Shown in pieces: positions 32,597 through 44,280 of a stretch of 64,000 nt of DNA. The stretch comes from Isoetes taiwanensis. Taxonomy: Eukaryota; Streptophyta; Lycopodiopsida; Isoetales; Isoetaceae. Numbering within the stretch: the stretch's first letter is position 1; every line of letters begins with the position of its first letter. A model generated the notes under the pieces. It had not been told where the DNA came from. It was given only the letters and a program-made list of their open reading frames with translations, and searched no databases. Made by a program: the position numbers and the translations under genes. The DNA lies in contig JAJEKV010000023.1 in the NCBI GenBank assembly GCA_021234155.1, positions 6,157,945 through 6,221,944 on the forward strand, in the 5' to 3' direction.

Positions 32597-32971
32597 GCCC
32601 ATGATCAAGTGCTACCTTGTACTCGGTTACCCGGTGCCGAGTACCCCTAGTGCATCATGCCCCAAGGGTTTTAAGCTAGGGAACGTCTCACGATCCCATC
32701 ATCGCACATGATCACTTTGACCTTCACCATGACCCCCCTATGGCCAGGTGTGCGATCCCCACATCGTGGCATAGGGAGCATCCGACCGATGTCCCATCAT
32801 CGCGCACCATGCCTTTCCTTCTCTCTCTCGCATGACCCTAGTGGTCATGCGCACCTCTTGGTGCATGTTGCCTAGGGAACGCCTTAAAGGCTTATCCCAT
32901 CATCGCCCACATGTTCCAAGATTCTGGCTTATGTATTCCACTAACTAGAATACACCTGCCAGAGCTAGAGG
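32597..32971 (-). repeat. E3 3' UTR with the CCCATCATCGC array
   Basis: Matches 14651-15044 of E2 nearly base for base, starting within the first array unit. Motif copies lie near 32693, 32792 and 32895. Confidence 0.85.
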
Positions 32972-35900
32972 CTAACTAAGAAGCATACTAAGCCAACCTC
33001 CTGGCGAGTCGGGGTCGACCAAGTCGGAGACGACTCGCCCATCAAACTCCTTCATAAACTCTGGGTATTGCTTCTCCAGATCTTGCTTCAATACCCAAGT
33101 TGCGTCTTCCACGGGCAAGTGCTTCCACTTGACCAAATACTGGAGGAACTGAGACCTCCTAGTCTTCTTGAATGACTTGTCAAGAAGTAACTCAGGCACA
33201 ATTTCCACTTGCTCTTCCGTCATTTCCAACAAAGTTGGAGTATCCAAAACCTCCTCAGGGTTAGGGTTGTGCCTTTTCAATAAACTTACGTGGAAAACCT
33301 TGTGAACTTTAAGATGGGCGGGGAGATCCAACTTGTAGGCTTGGGAGCCCACTCTCTCCAAAATCTTGAACGGACCAGCCCATCTAGGGGCAAGCTTCTT
33401 GCAACTCCCAATCCGAAGCTTAGCTTGCTTGACCTTGATCTTCAACCACACGCTATCGCCTACTTTGAACTCTCTTACGGTCCTGTGCTTGTCGGCCACA
33501 CTCTTCTGCCGACTTCTTGCTGCTAGGAGGTAACCCCTCACTTCTTCCACCAACTGCTGCATATCTCCTAGCATCTGCTGGGACACTTCAACCTTTGACA
33601 CGGGATTGTGCCAAGTGTCCGGGGTTAAGCACTGGTACCCGTAATTTACCATGAAAGGAGACATCTGAGATGACTCCTGTTTGGCACTATGGTAGGCGAA
33701 TTCCACCAAGTGGATATACTCATCCCACTTGGACTGCTTATTCCACACAAAGCTTCTAAGCATATCTTCAATGATTCGATTCGTCCTCTCCGTCTGACCA
33801 TCTGTTTGGGGATGATATGCCGTGCTCATGGAGAGCTTCGTCTGAATGGTGCTGAAGAGGTCCTGCCAAAAAGCACTCATAAACTTGGAATCTCTATCCG
33901 ATATTATCTCTCGAGGCATGCCATGGAGCCTAAAAATCTCCTTCACAAATAGCTTGGCAGTATCTAATGCTGTGTCGGTAGTTCTACAAGGCACAAAATG
34001 TGCCATCTTAGATAATTTGTCTACTACGACCATCAATGCATCTTTGCCTCGAAGAGTCTTGGGAAGTCCTGTGATAAAATCCATACTTACCACTTCCCAC
34101 TTCGCATTCTAAGACTGCTAGAGGTTCCAAGGCACCGGTCCGAAGGCTGCTCCGCTTTGGTTTTTGCGGGCACAACCGACACTCGCGAATATATCTTGCT
34201 ATACGCTTCTTCATTCCCGTTTTTTAAGTAGCTACTTGAATCTTGAAGTAGGTCTTCATAAAACCTGCATGCCCTGCTATTGGGCTGTTGTGTGTGTCAT
34301 GGAGAATTAGCTTCCTTACCCCTGATGATTCGGGCACACACAACTTATGCTTATGATACAACAAGTTGCCTTCCTTCTTATAATGCTTGAAGGCTTCTCG
34401 TTTATATCGTTTCTAGCCTCTCTAGAGAGGCTTTCCCATACCTCCTTGAAATCACCATCGGATGGTAGAGTCTCCTCAATTCTCTTGCCATACCCACTCG
34501 AAAAGAGTTGATATAGCATTACAATGTGTTCTCGCCTCAAGGGTCTTCTAGAAAGGGCATCCGCGAACCACATTCAACTTAATCCGGCTTATAAGCAATC
34601 TCAAAGTCATACTCTTCTAGGAATTCCATCCACCTCCTTTGTCTTAGATTCAGGAGTGGTTGGGTAAAGATGTATTGGAGGCTCTGGTGATCAGTATCTA
34701 ACTGAAACTTCCTCCCAAGCAAATAATGTCTCCAAATACGAAGAGCCCTGACAATATCTAGAAGTTCCTGATCATGGGTTGGATAGCGCTGCTCGGTGTC
34801 GTTCAACTTCTTGGAATCATAAGCTATTACTCTTCCTTCTTGCATAAGGACTCCACAATTGCTATCTTACTTGCATCTGTTGCTACTATCTTGTCCTTGT
34901 CCGGATCGGCGTAACTAGCAATGTGTGTTGTTGTTAAGGCCTCCTTAAGCTTTTCAAATGAAGCTTGAACATTTTCTAACCAATGTGTTCTCCAATCTTT
35001 CACCTTAACACTCTTAGTGAGGTTCGGTCAAGGGGACGCCCACTTAGCTTAAGTCTTTCACGCGAACTTTCGTAATAATAACCCGCCGGACCTAGAAAGC
35101 TTCTTACTTTCGCCACATTCTTTGGAGCTGGCCAATCTACTCTTTGCCGATCTTTTATGGGTCGGGTGGAGATTCCTTCCACGATATGACATGGCCCAAG
35201 TACTCCACTCTTTCAGTAGCAAAGTGGCATTTGGAGAGCTTTCCATACAAACGATGCCGCCTCAACTTTTCTAACACCCTTCTCAAATGCTGACTATGAT
35301 CTTCAATGGACTTGCTGTAGACTAGAATGTCGTCGAAGAAGACAATGACAAACTCGTCTAGAAAATCCCTGAAGACGTCGTTCATGAGGCGCATAAAAGT
35401 TGCTGGAGCATTCGACAATCCAAAGGGCATTACTGTAAACTCAAAGTGACCATACCGCATTCTGAATGCGGTCTTATGGATATCCTCTTCTTTTATTCTT
35501 ATTTGGTGGTACCCTGACCTCAAATCAATCTTAGAGAATACCTTTGCTCCTTGGAGCTGGTCCATTAAATCATCTGCCCTTGGCAATGCATACTTGTTCT
35601 TTATCGTCTGCTTATTGAGCTGGCGATAGTCTATGCACATTCTTAAACTGCCATCTTTCTTCTTCACGAAGAGTATGGGTGCTCCAAAAGGAGACACACT
35701 TGCTCTAATAAAACCAAGCTCAAGCAATTCCTGGAGTTGCTTCTTGAGCTCAACCAACTCCGGTGTGCTCATCCTGTATGGTGCCTTGCTGGTAGGCTTA
35801 GCATCTGGTGCCAATGTGATCTCACACTCCACACCCCTATAAGGTGGTAGCTGCCGGATTTCATCCGGAAATACATCCTTGAATTCAGAAATAAGCCTTG

Positions 35901-37724
35901 CTACTAGCTTGGGCAACTGCTTTCCCTTTTGATCATTTCCATCCTGCTTATTGGGCTCAATTGCCTCCAATCTCAAAATGTAATCCACGTTATTTCTTTC
36001 TATACTTTTCTTTCGCTTCAAAGAAATACACCGCATAGAAGAAGCCGTCTTCTTACCTCTCACTATGAATTTGGTGCCGTCCGGCTTTCATCATGACTTC
36101 ATTTCGCGGTCGCAATCGATCATGGCTTTCGCTGGCTTTAGGAACTCCATTCCTACTATAAGGTCATACCTTCCAATCTCCATAACCGCGCCCCATCGCC
36201 ACACTTACTTCCACTAAGGTCTATGTCTAATGTGATCCTCCTCCCCTTAGTGTGCGAATGGTAATGGTTTGCCATAGCAACTGGCCTTGGCTTAGACTTC
36301 AATACCTTGTTCTTCATTAGGGCAGCCAGCCTAGGAGAGGCAAAGTTATGAGAGCTACCTGTATCTATCAATACTAGATATGGACTGCTATCTATGATCC
36401 CCTCGGCCGCAATGACTGTTGACTGACTTTCAATGTCATCTGACTCAATGTTTGCACAGATATGACACTCACCATCTATGAAGTCCTGGGCCTCATGCTG
36501 GTCGTCGTCTTCATCTGCTTCTGTTGGTGAATCCCAATCCATAAGCTCTGCCAAGGCTGCCCCGTGATGGCGAATGGGCAATCATGGGTTCGGTGCCTGG
36601 CTGGAAGCACTGAAAACAAAGCTTCTTCTCAATACATTCCTCGTCTCTTCTCTTTTCGTCGGGCTGTCTAGAATACGCTTTAACATCTGCCCCCGATGCA
36701 TTCTGCGACTTACGGTCCCCAAAGTTCTTACCCCGAGCTCTTCCATCGCTGGCCTCGATGGCGTAGTTGCTGATTGCTTACTCTATTTTGCCCTTGTAAT
36801 CTTGTCCGATTGACTTTCCTTTGAAGGCCGATTGTCTCTCACCGGCGTTCTTGGAGCTTCTTCCAAACTTATGGCTTTATCCGGCTTCGCCACCGACTTA
36901 GGGTTGATTGCTCCGGACTAGCCTTTTGATATTGTTGTTCAATCCCTCAATGTAAGTTTATTTGCTTGCCTTTCCGACACTCCGGGAACATGGAGTCTAA
37001 GCCGCATAAATTCTTCCGTATACTTGGCTACTGACAATGTACCCTGGTTCAACCTATAGAACTGCTGGATCTGCCTACTAGTATGTGACCTAGGCACATA
37101 ATGTCTGCGAAAAGCCTTGCTGAAGGTCTTGAATCTGAATCGCATTCCTTTTGAGCTTGTTGGACTTCGCGATAGCCTTTCCACCCGATTCTAGCTGCCC
37201 CTATCAAGTTTGATGTAGCAACCTTCCCTATGTCCTTATCCTTCATGCCATAAGAGTTGCCGAACTCTTCCATCTCGTCAAGCCAGGCTTCTGCCTCCAT
37301 ACCTGACCTGTCCTTCCCTGAGAACTGACCCAACTTCCTAGTCTTCCACACATTGCTCATAGCACTGTCAACTTTCTTTTGATAATCATCTTCCTTCCTT
37401 GCCCTGGCTCTTACCTGTGGAGTGTCGGACTCACTTTCTGAGCTAGAACTGTCATGACTGTCTGAACGTGTCTGATGAGCTGGAGCTAGGTGGTGTTGGA
37501 CTCCTTCTGTTTCTCCTTTTCCTCTTCCTGTCTCTGACATTCCCCTGATTGTCCTGCCCCTCCTGCTGTGGACCTTCCTCGATGCCTTGCTGAGGTAGCG
37601 GTGGGGGTGGTGGTGGAGCAGGTGCATATTCTTGGGCATTCATCAATGGGGTGGCCCAGTGGATCAGCTGATGCATCTGGTTCCTCATCTGGACGAGTCT
37701 TGCGTTGATTGCTTCCGGCGTCAT
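32972..37724 (-). pseudogene. E3 gag-pol polyprotein, heavily frameshifted in its centre
   Basis: The integrase core to chromodomain part (34093-32972) is one clean frame of 373 codons with MDFITGLPKTLRGKDAL, FVWNKQSKWDEYIHLVEFAY and the chromodomain FLQYLVKWKHLPVEDATWVL. RT (36063-35155) retains [14 protein letters not shown], the active-site motif missing from E2. RNase H is at 34845-34579 and the protease at 36581-36156 ([10 protein letters not shown]). Gag starts at 37724 ([19 protein letters not shown]). Between these parts there are dozens of 1-4 base indels relative to E2, particularly 34100-35160 and 36060-37200. Many lie at CTG or CAG. The product and role would be as for E2. Confidence 0.93.
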
Positions 37725-38051
37725 ATCGTCGTTGTTGTCATCTTGATCACGTCCAAATAGGTTTCTGGGTACCCACTGGTGGTGTCGGCCTTGACCTTGG
37801 GAACCTGAGCCTGTGTTTCTTGCTGCAAGGATTAATCATCGATGCTTGTTATTAAGTTACACAGTATTGATTTTTGCTTACAATTAAATTGTTTGTTAGG
37901 TACAAAAAGAAATCATATGAAAATTCCACTTACAAGTCAAGATCATGGTAAGACATTAATTAGTATTTAGAAATACATTTCATGAATTACATGATAATAG
38001 CGAAAATAGAGTTACAATACACTTTAATTAATTAACAAAACAAGTCTTCCA
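37725..38051 (-). other. E3 spacer between extra frame 3 and gag
   Basis: Non-coding. It contains the unoccupied Helitron target (GACATTAA|TTAGTATT, about 37950-37966). Confidence 0.8.
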
Positions 38052-38935
38052 TCAACGATGTCGCTTGAAGAAGTTCTTGATTTTCTTGAATCCTGTGCCC
38101 TTGCCCATGTTCTGCAGGATTCTGGCCGCCGATCCTCCCTCCAATGCTTTTGCCACCTGTGGTGCTGGGAGTTCTGGTGCAGTTGCCGCTACTACTGACA
38201 AGTGCGCATCCCTGAGGTGGCCTCTTGCGAAGTCGAGAGAATGAAGGGCTACAGATCTCTTGAAGAGGATAACATGGTCTACCCAATGCTCTATTCTAGC
38301 ATGCTGCCCAAAGCCTGAGAGTGCGATGAGGAGCGCCACGGACTCTTCCCCCCTTGGCCTGAACTCCTTGTGGAAAACTATCATCTGCCCTTGGCTGAGG
38401 GCCGGAAGGTAGTACCTGAGTGCTTTGCCTTTGCTTGGGCCCATGGTTCCCGTGCCGTTTCTCTGAGCTGCTTCACCGAAAACATCTAATGCCATAAGAT
38501 CCTCGTGGTCTCTCCACATCGTGGTTGCATTCTCCAGGTTGATGCTGCTAGAAGCTTCGCGCATACTCCTGGAGTGCACTGGTCTGCTGGAGCTTGGGCC
38601 TCTTCCCGGCTTATACAACCTGCTTTGGATCTGCTGGAATTCTTCTTCTGGGATGACGGGTTCCTGCTGCTGATACATCTGCCTTATCTGTTGGTAAGCT
38701 TGAATGTCTGACATCGTTTCCCCGGCGTAGGAATGTCGCTCAGCTACTTCCCTTGGAATTTCTTGATAATCATAGTCGATGAAGTCGCTACCCTGTTCTT
38801 GTGCAACTAGCTTAGGAGCTCATCGATCCTGAGACCTTCTTCTTGACAATAGGGAAGGTTGAGGATGTCGATGGCGCGAATATGTACTCTTCGGGCCGCC
38901 GATGATGACCGGGGTCGTGGGTGATGCCAATCGGG
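38052..38935 (-). CDS. E3 extra reading frame 3 (unknown family), better preserved copy
   Basis: The frame 38714-38052 encodes 220 residues: MSDIQAYQQIRQMYQQQEPV, then ATTMWRDHEDLMALDVFGEA, KALRYYLPALSQGQMIVFHK, SVALLIALSGFGQHARIEHW and a basic end, KKIKNFFKRHR. Upstream, with shifts, the coding character continues to about 38935 (for example REVAERHSYAGET and ILNLPYCQEEGLRIDELLS). The true start may therefore be further 5', possibly joined to extra frame 2. The N-terminal third is Gln/Glu-rich and flexible, the middle is hydrophobic and alpha-helical, and the tail is basic like a nuclear localisation signal. No family is recognised. It could be a structural or nucleic-acid-binding accessory protein of the element. 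Confidence 0.6.
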
Positions 38936-38939
38936 CGGT

Positions 38940-39569
38940 TCAAAATCTCGCCTTTAGTACTTCCTCTTCATGGCTATGCCTCTCCATCCTTCTTGCCTCC
39001 CCGATTTCCCAACTTGGGTTCTCTTCCTCTTGCTCTTCATAATCCCGCTCAACTCGCAACATTGGTGTACCCGGATGTGGAGCCGTGAGTGTTAAGTATC
39101 GCAGGTCTCGATCTCGTGGATGCCTATCTGGCGCCTCCTCCCGAAAGTGTCGAGGTGCCAAATCCAAAGGTTGAATTGACGGCTCCCCGGGTTGGTTGAT
39201 CGCCCAGACGCATGAACAAAGCTAAGGCCGAAAATTTGAGAGGTACCTATGCCTATGATGCTTACAGGTCATATAGTCTGGCATGTTTCTGGTTCTATCC
39301 CACAGCCTACTCTTGCCCCTGGATCCCCCACCTATGGCTTGGGTGAGAGAGTCTAAGGAAACCCATTTCCCTCCCCTAGGTGGCAAGCTAACTTCCGAGG
39401 GTAATATCTGCTGGTCATACTGGCACATGATGTCTGTGTAGTAGGGAGTTCTGGTCAAGGTGGCATGAAGGTCAAAGAGATGATCAAAGACATGAAAGGC
39501 TTGCTCGGCAGGGAAGTCACGGATGTGATTGGCGTCATCGTACCATCTAACAAAGCTTGATGGCGCCAT
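38940..39569 (-). CDS. E3 extra reading frame 2 (unknown family)
   Basis: ATG at 39569 starts MAPSSFVRWYDDANHIRDFP, followed by HATLTRTPYYTDIMCQYDQQ, and the frame stays open to 39222. A further stretch, 39167-38940, ends in an acidic run (YEEQEEENPSWEIGEARRME). It corresponds to 26744-26127 in E2. Most amino-acid changes between the two copies are conservative (N/D, E/D, I/M), which fits a protein once under selection. The open frame extends 48 codons upstream of this ATG into the E4 LTR, but that is chance read-through. The function is unknown. Confidence 0.6.
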
Positions 39570-39621
39570 TGAGCAGAGAGGGGTATGAAAAATGGCTGAT
39601 GAATGTAAGCAAGGAGCTAGA

Positions 39622-40218
39622 TGTTTGGGGTCCGGGCTCGGGATCGCCTGAGGGACAGATCTCTGTGAGATCCTTGAAGTCCGGCAGGGTAAATCCTGAG
39701 GCACTCTTGTCACGCGGGATTTTTGCTAACAGAGGAAAGAACAAGAAAAACTCAGATAAAACAGCAATGGCAATACACAATGAAACACACAAGACACTTG
39801 TGGAGAACACGGCAATCCATTGATCAAAACAAGTGTACAATGAAGGCTCAAAAGAGCGCACAACAAAGCACCAAAGATGTCTGCTCAGAGTGACACAAAA
39901 GAACACTCTGAACCCTCCTCTTTGAAGGAGCAAAAATGCTACAATATATAGGAACACGGAGTGGCCTACGGGCCTGAATCTGATCCTCATCATGACAACG
40001 CTGCGTGCTCCACTACTTGGGCACTCGAACAGAACTGAGCTGTCCCATGCCTAACAGACAAGTAGTGGCCCGCCGTGGGTCCTACCTTTGGGTCTTCGCT
40101 TGAGGAGCTTTGACCCACTGTGGCGCTTTGTAGATCCCTCTTCTTGGACACCGTGGGGTGGGGCCTCGCCCTCATGCAGCAAGTATAGACTGTGTGTCCG
40201 CCAGCACTGTGGCTAACA
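39622..40218 (-). mobile_element. 3' LTR of E4 (597 bp)
   Basis: TGTTTGGGG...GGCTAACA. It contains a TATA-like ATATATTG on the minus strand near 39953. CTCCCCCTACC to its right is the polypurine tract on the minus strand (GGTAGGGGGAG, 40219-40229). Confidence 0.92.
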
Positions 40219-40263
40219 CTCCCCCTACCAAACTACACTTATTGGCTAGAAAAGGGGCATGAA

Positions 40264-43200
40264 TTAGGGGTGGGAATCCTCGCTCCTCTTTCTCGATCTT
40301 GAACATAGAGATGAGGGAGGCTCACCATCAGATTCACCGAAAGTGTTGTTCGCCTCTTTTCCAGATTTGCTTGAGTCCCGATGCCAAACATTGGCCGCTC
40401 CTATGAGAAAGCCTTCAGAAATCATGTTCTCCAGCGTGGCGTGGATCTCGATGGAAGATTTGTGATCTCCATGTATAAGACAAGGTCCAACCCGAACTTT
40501 CCAAAGATTTGCATTGGGGTTGCAAAATGGATCCGCACTTGCGTTTCGCATACCGGAGTATGGTCATGAGTGCCGCATGCACTTCGCGCTGCCAAAATAC
40601 GATGGATCAGCTGAAGTTTTGGCCTTGGCAAGGAAGGTTACAAGACCAGAAATTGCATTCGGCAGTCTTCCACCTAACACGCATTGGGCATGTATATCCG
40701 CTTGTTGGTGTTGTCCAAAGTTTCATCCTCACGCCATTTGGCGCGTCATGGATGAAGCGTGGGTCCCAACGCTTGTCCGCCGCAGAATTGCCGTGGGTGT
40801 CCAATCTGCATGTTCTTTGACTTCAAAGTAGTCCGTAATTTTGTCTCCATGCCGGGAATTGACCTTGATCAGAGGTGGGCATCCAAAGCTTGCTAGTGTA
40901 CTCGGTTGTTTGGGGGTTGGTGCCGGTCATCCCAGACTGTTCTTGGAATTCCAATAATATCTTCTCGTAGTGTTTGGTAATCGCCTCCCATGCACCGGAA
41001 TGTACATGTGCCGCCACAGTCTGTGGTCCCACTCATCGTGGAGGACGCTCGCTTCAGCCCGTGGTGCGACCGCGGCAAGGAAGCATAATGTTGTAAGAAC
41101 AACCGCGGCAAGGTCAAGTTCTTGTTCGTGAGTTGTATAGTGTCCAAGGAGCGTACAAGTTCAGCCTAGCCATAGCTCCACTTCTTTTCAGAGAAGAGGC
41201 ATGTATTCCGAGGTAACAGCTTTGCGTAAATTTTGTGTCTTGGAGGTACTTGTTCTTCTTGGTCAAAAGAACCCGCCCGCTGGTATCTCCTTTAAAGTTC
41301 TCGCGCTTATCCGTGATGAGCCCGAGTAACATGTGCCGTAGAAGTCGCGGCATGACATAAGCCGTGGGGGCTATGGTGCCCAGAGCTTAAATGGTCGAGA
41401 TCCGCAACCCGTAGGATATCAAAATTGACGAGCACAAAGTGTGCCTCGCTCATGGACGCATATGAAGGGCCATTGTCGCTCGACATCGCTACAGCCGGGG
41501 GACTTGTGGTATCACCCTTGTTTCTCACCGTAATAAAAGAAAAGTGTTTTTCCTTGCTTGCACATAGTCATGGTAACCGGCCGGCTTCGGATAGTCCAGG
41601 GAATAGCGAAGCAAGTCGATAGGTTTGTTCTCGCTTTTTCTTCGCGATCATCATCCGGCCGCCCGCCGCCCATCTGAAAAGCGTATCTTGTAACTGCAAT
41701 GATATCTTGTTGCTCTGAGAGAGACTGGTCCGGCAGTTCCGCGGACTTTGGCGCGGTGAGGTGCCTGACTTGCCGGAGAAGTTGGGAATCGAGGAGCTTG
41801 AAGCCCGAGTGGCTTGCAAGTCCGCTTTGAGTGCAGCTATTTCAAGAGCATCCGCAGCTGTGTTGTTGCCGCGGAGCTGGTCTAACTTGCCTTGGAGAGA
41901 TGCGATGTGAGCATCCTTATTCCGCAAGGTGGTTTCGGAAAGTCGCGGACCTTGGACTCAAGTATCAAGTTGGTCAGACGGTGTGGCCGTTTCTCGGTCG
42001 AGTAGCATTATTCGTGACGCACCGCATTGTTGTAGCGTGTCTCAAGATCAGTGTACTTGGTGTCGCTTTTGTTTGAGGGACTCCTTGAGTTCCTTGACAA
42101 TTTCTTTGGGATTGATGAAGGGTTTTCGATGGATCATGAATTGATTGTGCAAGGCTTCTTCTCGGCCTCACACGCCAGCCAAATCGCCTTCTTGATGTTG
42201 ATGACTTCGGCTTGAGTTGGTCCACGGACTCGCGGTCGCGGCCCCCCGGTGGCTGCTATGAAGTTCCGTGATGATCAATGAGGGCATCAAGGCAGTACCG
42301 AGGACAGCCTTCATCAGAGGTATCCACGGTGTGAGGAGGTGGATGGGATGGCTTTGATCCGTCACCCTTGTTTATAGATCCTTGGTCATTGCCGTGGAGT
42401 GTCCTTGTGAGTACCGCGGAGATCAATGGGAGTTTTGTTGTGCCGCCGCCGTTGTTTTGCCGGTGCCGTTGAGTCCGAAAGTGGAATTGTTGCACAAGGT
42501 TAACCGGGTGGTTGTTCGGTGGTTGGTTATCAAATGTAAGGAATAGGTTTTAGAGAATTGGAATTTACAGGAGGTGGAGACGGTGGTTGTGAAATATTTT
42601 CGCCCGAGTTGGTCGACGAGATTGAAAAGCCGAGAAGGAGGAGAGTTTGGTTGAAGACCTTTCAAAGCATCAATAAGGTCAGGATGTTGGCTTGGTGGAG
42701 AAGGGGGCATGATGGCGTGTGGGGTCTGATGATTAATGAAAGCCTGGAAGTGGGCTCCCATGGGGCAGTCCGAGGAAGAGTTAGGATTTTTTTCGAAGTC
42801 CGTCAAGTTCCCCGCTGGAAATCTCCGATACGTGAGTTGAGTCCAATTGATTGTTTCAGTGGTGTTGGTGAGGATATAGTACGATGGTAGAAAACATCGT
42901 TAATAGAGGTATTCTTCATGGAGTAACTCAAAAATTTCCTCCAAAGAAACTTGGTAAAGGCATCATGTTGCTTTGGAAAGGTGGACAGCCTTTGGTTTGT
43001 GCAAAGATTATAAGGAATAGAGCGTAATTTGGAAATATCATATTTACCAATGTCAAGGTAAGACAAGGCATTGGGCGGATTGGGTAGAGAAAAGGCAGAG
43101 GCTATGGTTTGAGGGTTTAGGAGTATAGGGTTTCCATCGACTTGGGAGGCATATCCATCTTCTGCCTTCACTGTGTTAGCCACAAATTGTCAGTAATTTG

Positions 43201-43385
43201 TTCTTGTTGGGAGCCGGGAGTTTCCTGTTGCAGAAAATGAAACAATCCGAACTCACCAGAGGTTATAGGTGATGCCGATGTGGGAGCTGGTGCAGATGAA
43301 GAAACGAACTTGATATTTTTTCGAATTGCGCCGATCCATTGGTGCAAGTCGCGCTGAGTGTTGAGTTCTTGGAGGTAGAAGCCAT
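40264..43385 (-). pseudogene. E4 accessory reading frame downstream of pol (sense), decayed
   Basis: An ATG at 43385 begins MASTSKNSTLSATCTNG. Coding-like stretches follow in shifting frames. One (43183-42803) reads VDGNPILLNPQTIASAFSLP then FTKFLWRKFLSYSMKNTSIN, which resembles the N-terminal domain of accessory proteins found in plant Ty3/gypsy elements and retroelement-derived plant proteins. Later, RNKDAHIASLQGKLDQLRGN and ALEIAALKADLQATRAS (41927 down) is a heptad-rich coiled coil. The architecture is a globular N-domain, a Pro/Ser-rich middle, a coiled coil and a decayed tail. Such sense frames after pol are known in Athila/Tat/Ogre-like elements, and their role is unclear. A TATA-like box lies upstream at about 43758 (ATTTATAAGC on the minus strand). 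Confidence 0.5.
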
Positions 43386-43475
43386 CTTGAAGGTCGAGGT
43401 CACGGAGTACGTAAGTCGGAAGGACGGAGTGGAGTATGAGTGAAAAGTGAGGAGTGGAAGTGACGGTTGGGGAAG

Positions 43476-43501
43476 GTTTTTTTTTTTTTTTTTTTTTTTT
43501 T
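43476..43501 (-). repeat. T-run (A-run on the minus strand) within E4
   Basis: About 25 consecutive T precede the accessory reading frame start by about 90 bp. On the coding strand this is an A-run. Confidence 0.9.
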
Positions 43502-43519
43502 GAGTCGTGGGAGACACGC

Positions 43520-44260
43520 GGTCGAAAGATCGCGGACGATTGAGAATCTCAAGAGACGCCTTCGCACCAAGATGCGGAGAGTTCCCCGGCGGAGAATAAA
43601 ACTTTAATGGCGGACGGTATTAATCGGCCGGGCAGTTGTCGTAATATTAAAAAGAGGAGTCAAAAAAAGTTTGCGGTGTACAAAAATATCGCTGGGGGAA
43701 TGATTACGAATATCTCGGTGGAGGTGACCGTCGTGAACAACCGCTAGGGTTGGTATTCGCTTATAAATTGGAAGTTGGGTTCGCCGAGAAGAACCAAAAT
43801 TCGCGGAAGATGGAGAACTCGATAACAGCGGGTCCGGTGAGCTTCCGCGACGACCGATTACATGCAAGATGGACGACGCCGACCGCGGGCGCTGCCGTGG
43901 AATCGCCGGATCCCTATGGATCCTTGGTTGGAGGCACCGCCGCCAACCCGGAGATAAAACTCGACGCCCGGGAGGTGATCGCTCACCGAGTGGTCGCACT
44001 GTGGGGCTTCCGTGATCCTCCGAAAGTGGAGTGCCCCCGAGTAAAGGGCTTAGTAGCAAAGATGATAGGGGTTTTCCCATTTTTGTTTAGTTTAGGACTG
44101 TTCGGGTGAAAAATCCCACAAATAATTGTAGCCTTCGGCAATTTTGTACATAATAGAAAAGTGTTTCTCATAAATTTGTACAAGTGGTATCTTGTTGTAA
44201 ATTTTGTTCTTGAGCTAAGGATGCCGCAGCTAGGGGTTTGAAATTTCTTGAGTAAATCCA
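43520..44260 (-). other. E4 spacer between integrase and accessory reading frame
   Basis: GC-richer than its surroundings, with open frames on both strands but no family match. A TATA-like box (minus strand) near 43758 may serve the accessory frame. Confidence 0.4.
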
Positions 44261-44280
44261 TTGACTAATGTAGGAAATGG

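Noticed and set aside
43750-44109. Plus-strand open frame of 119 codons in E4
   Set aside because: Antisense to the spacer between integrase and the accessory frame, with no homology signal.
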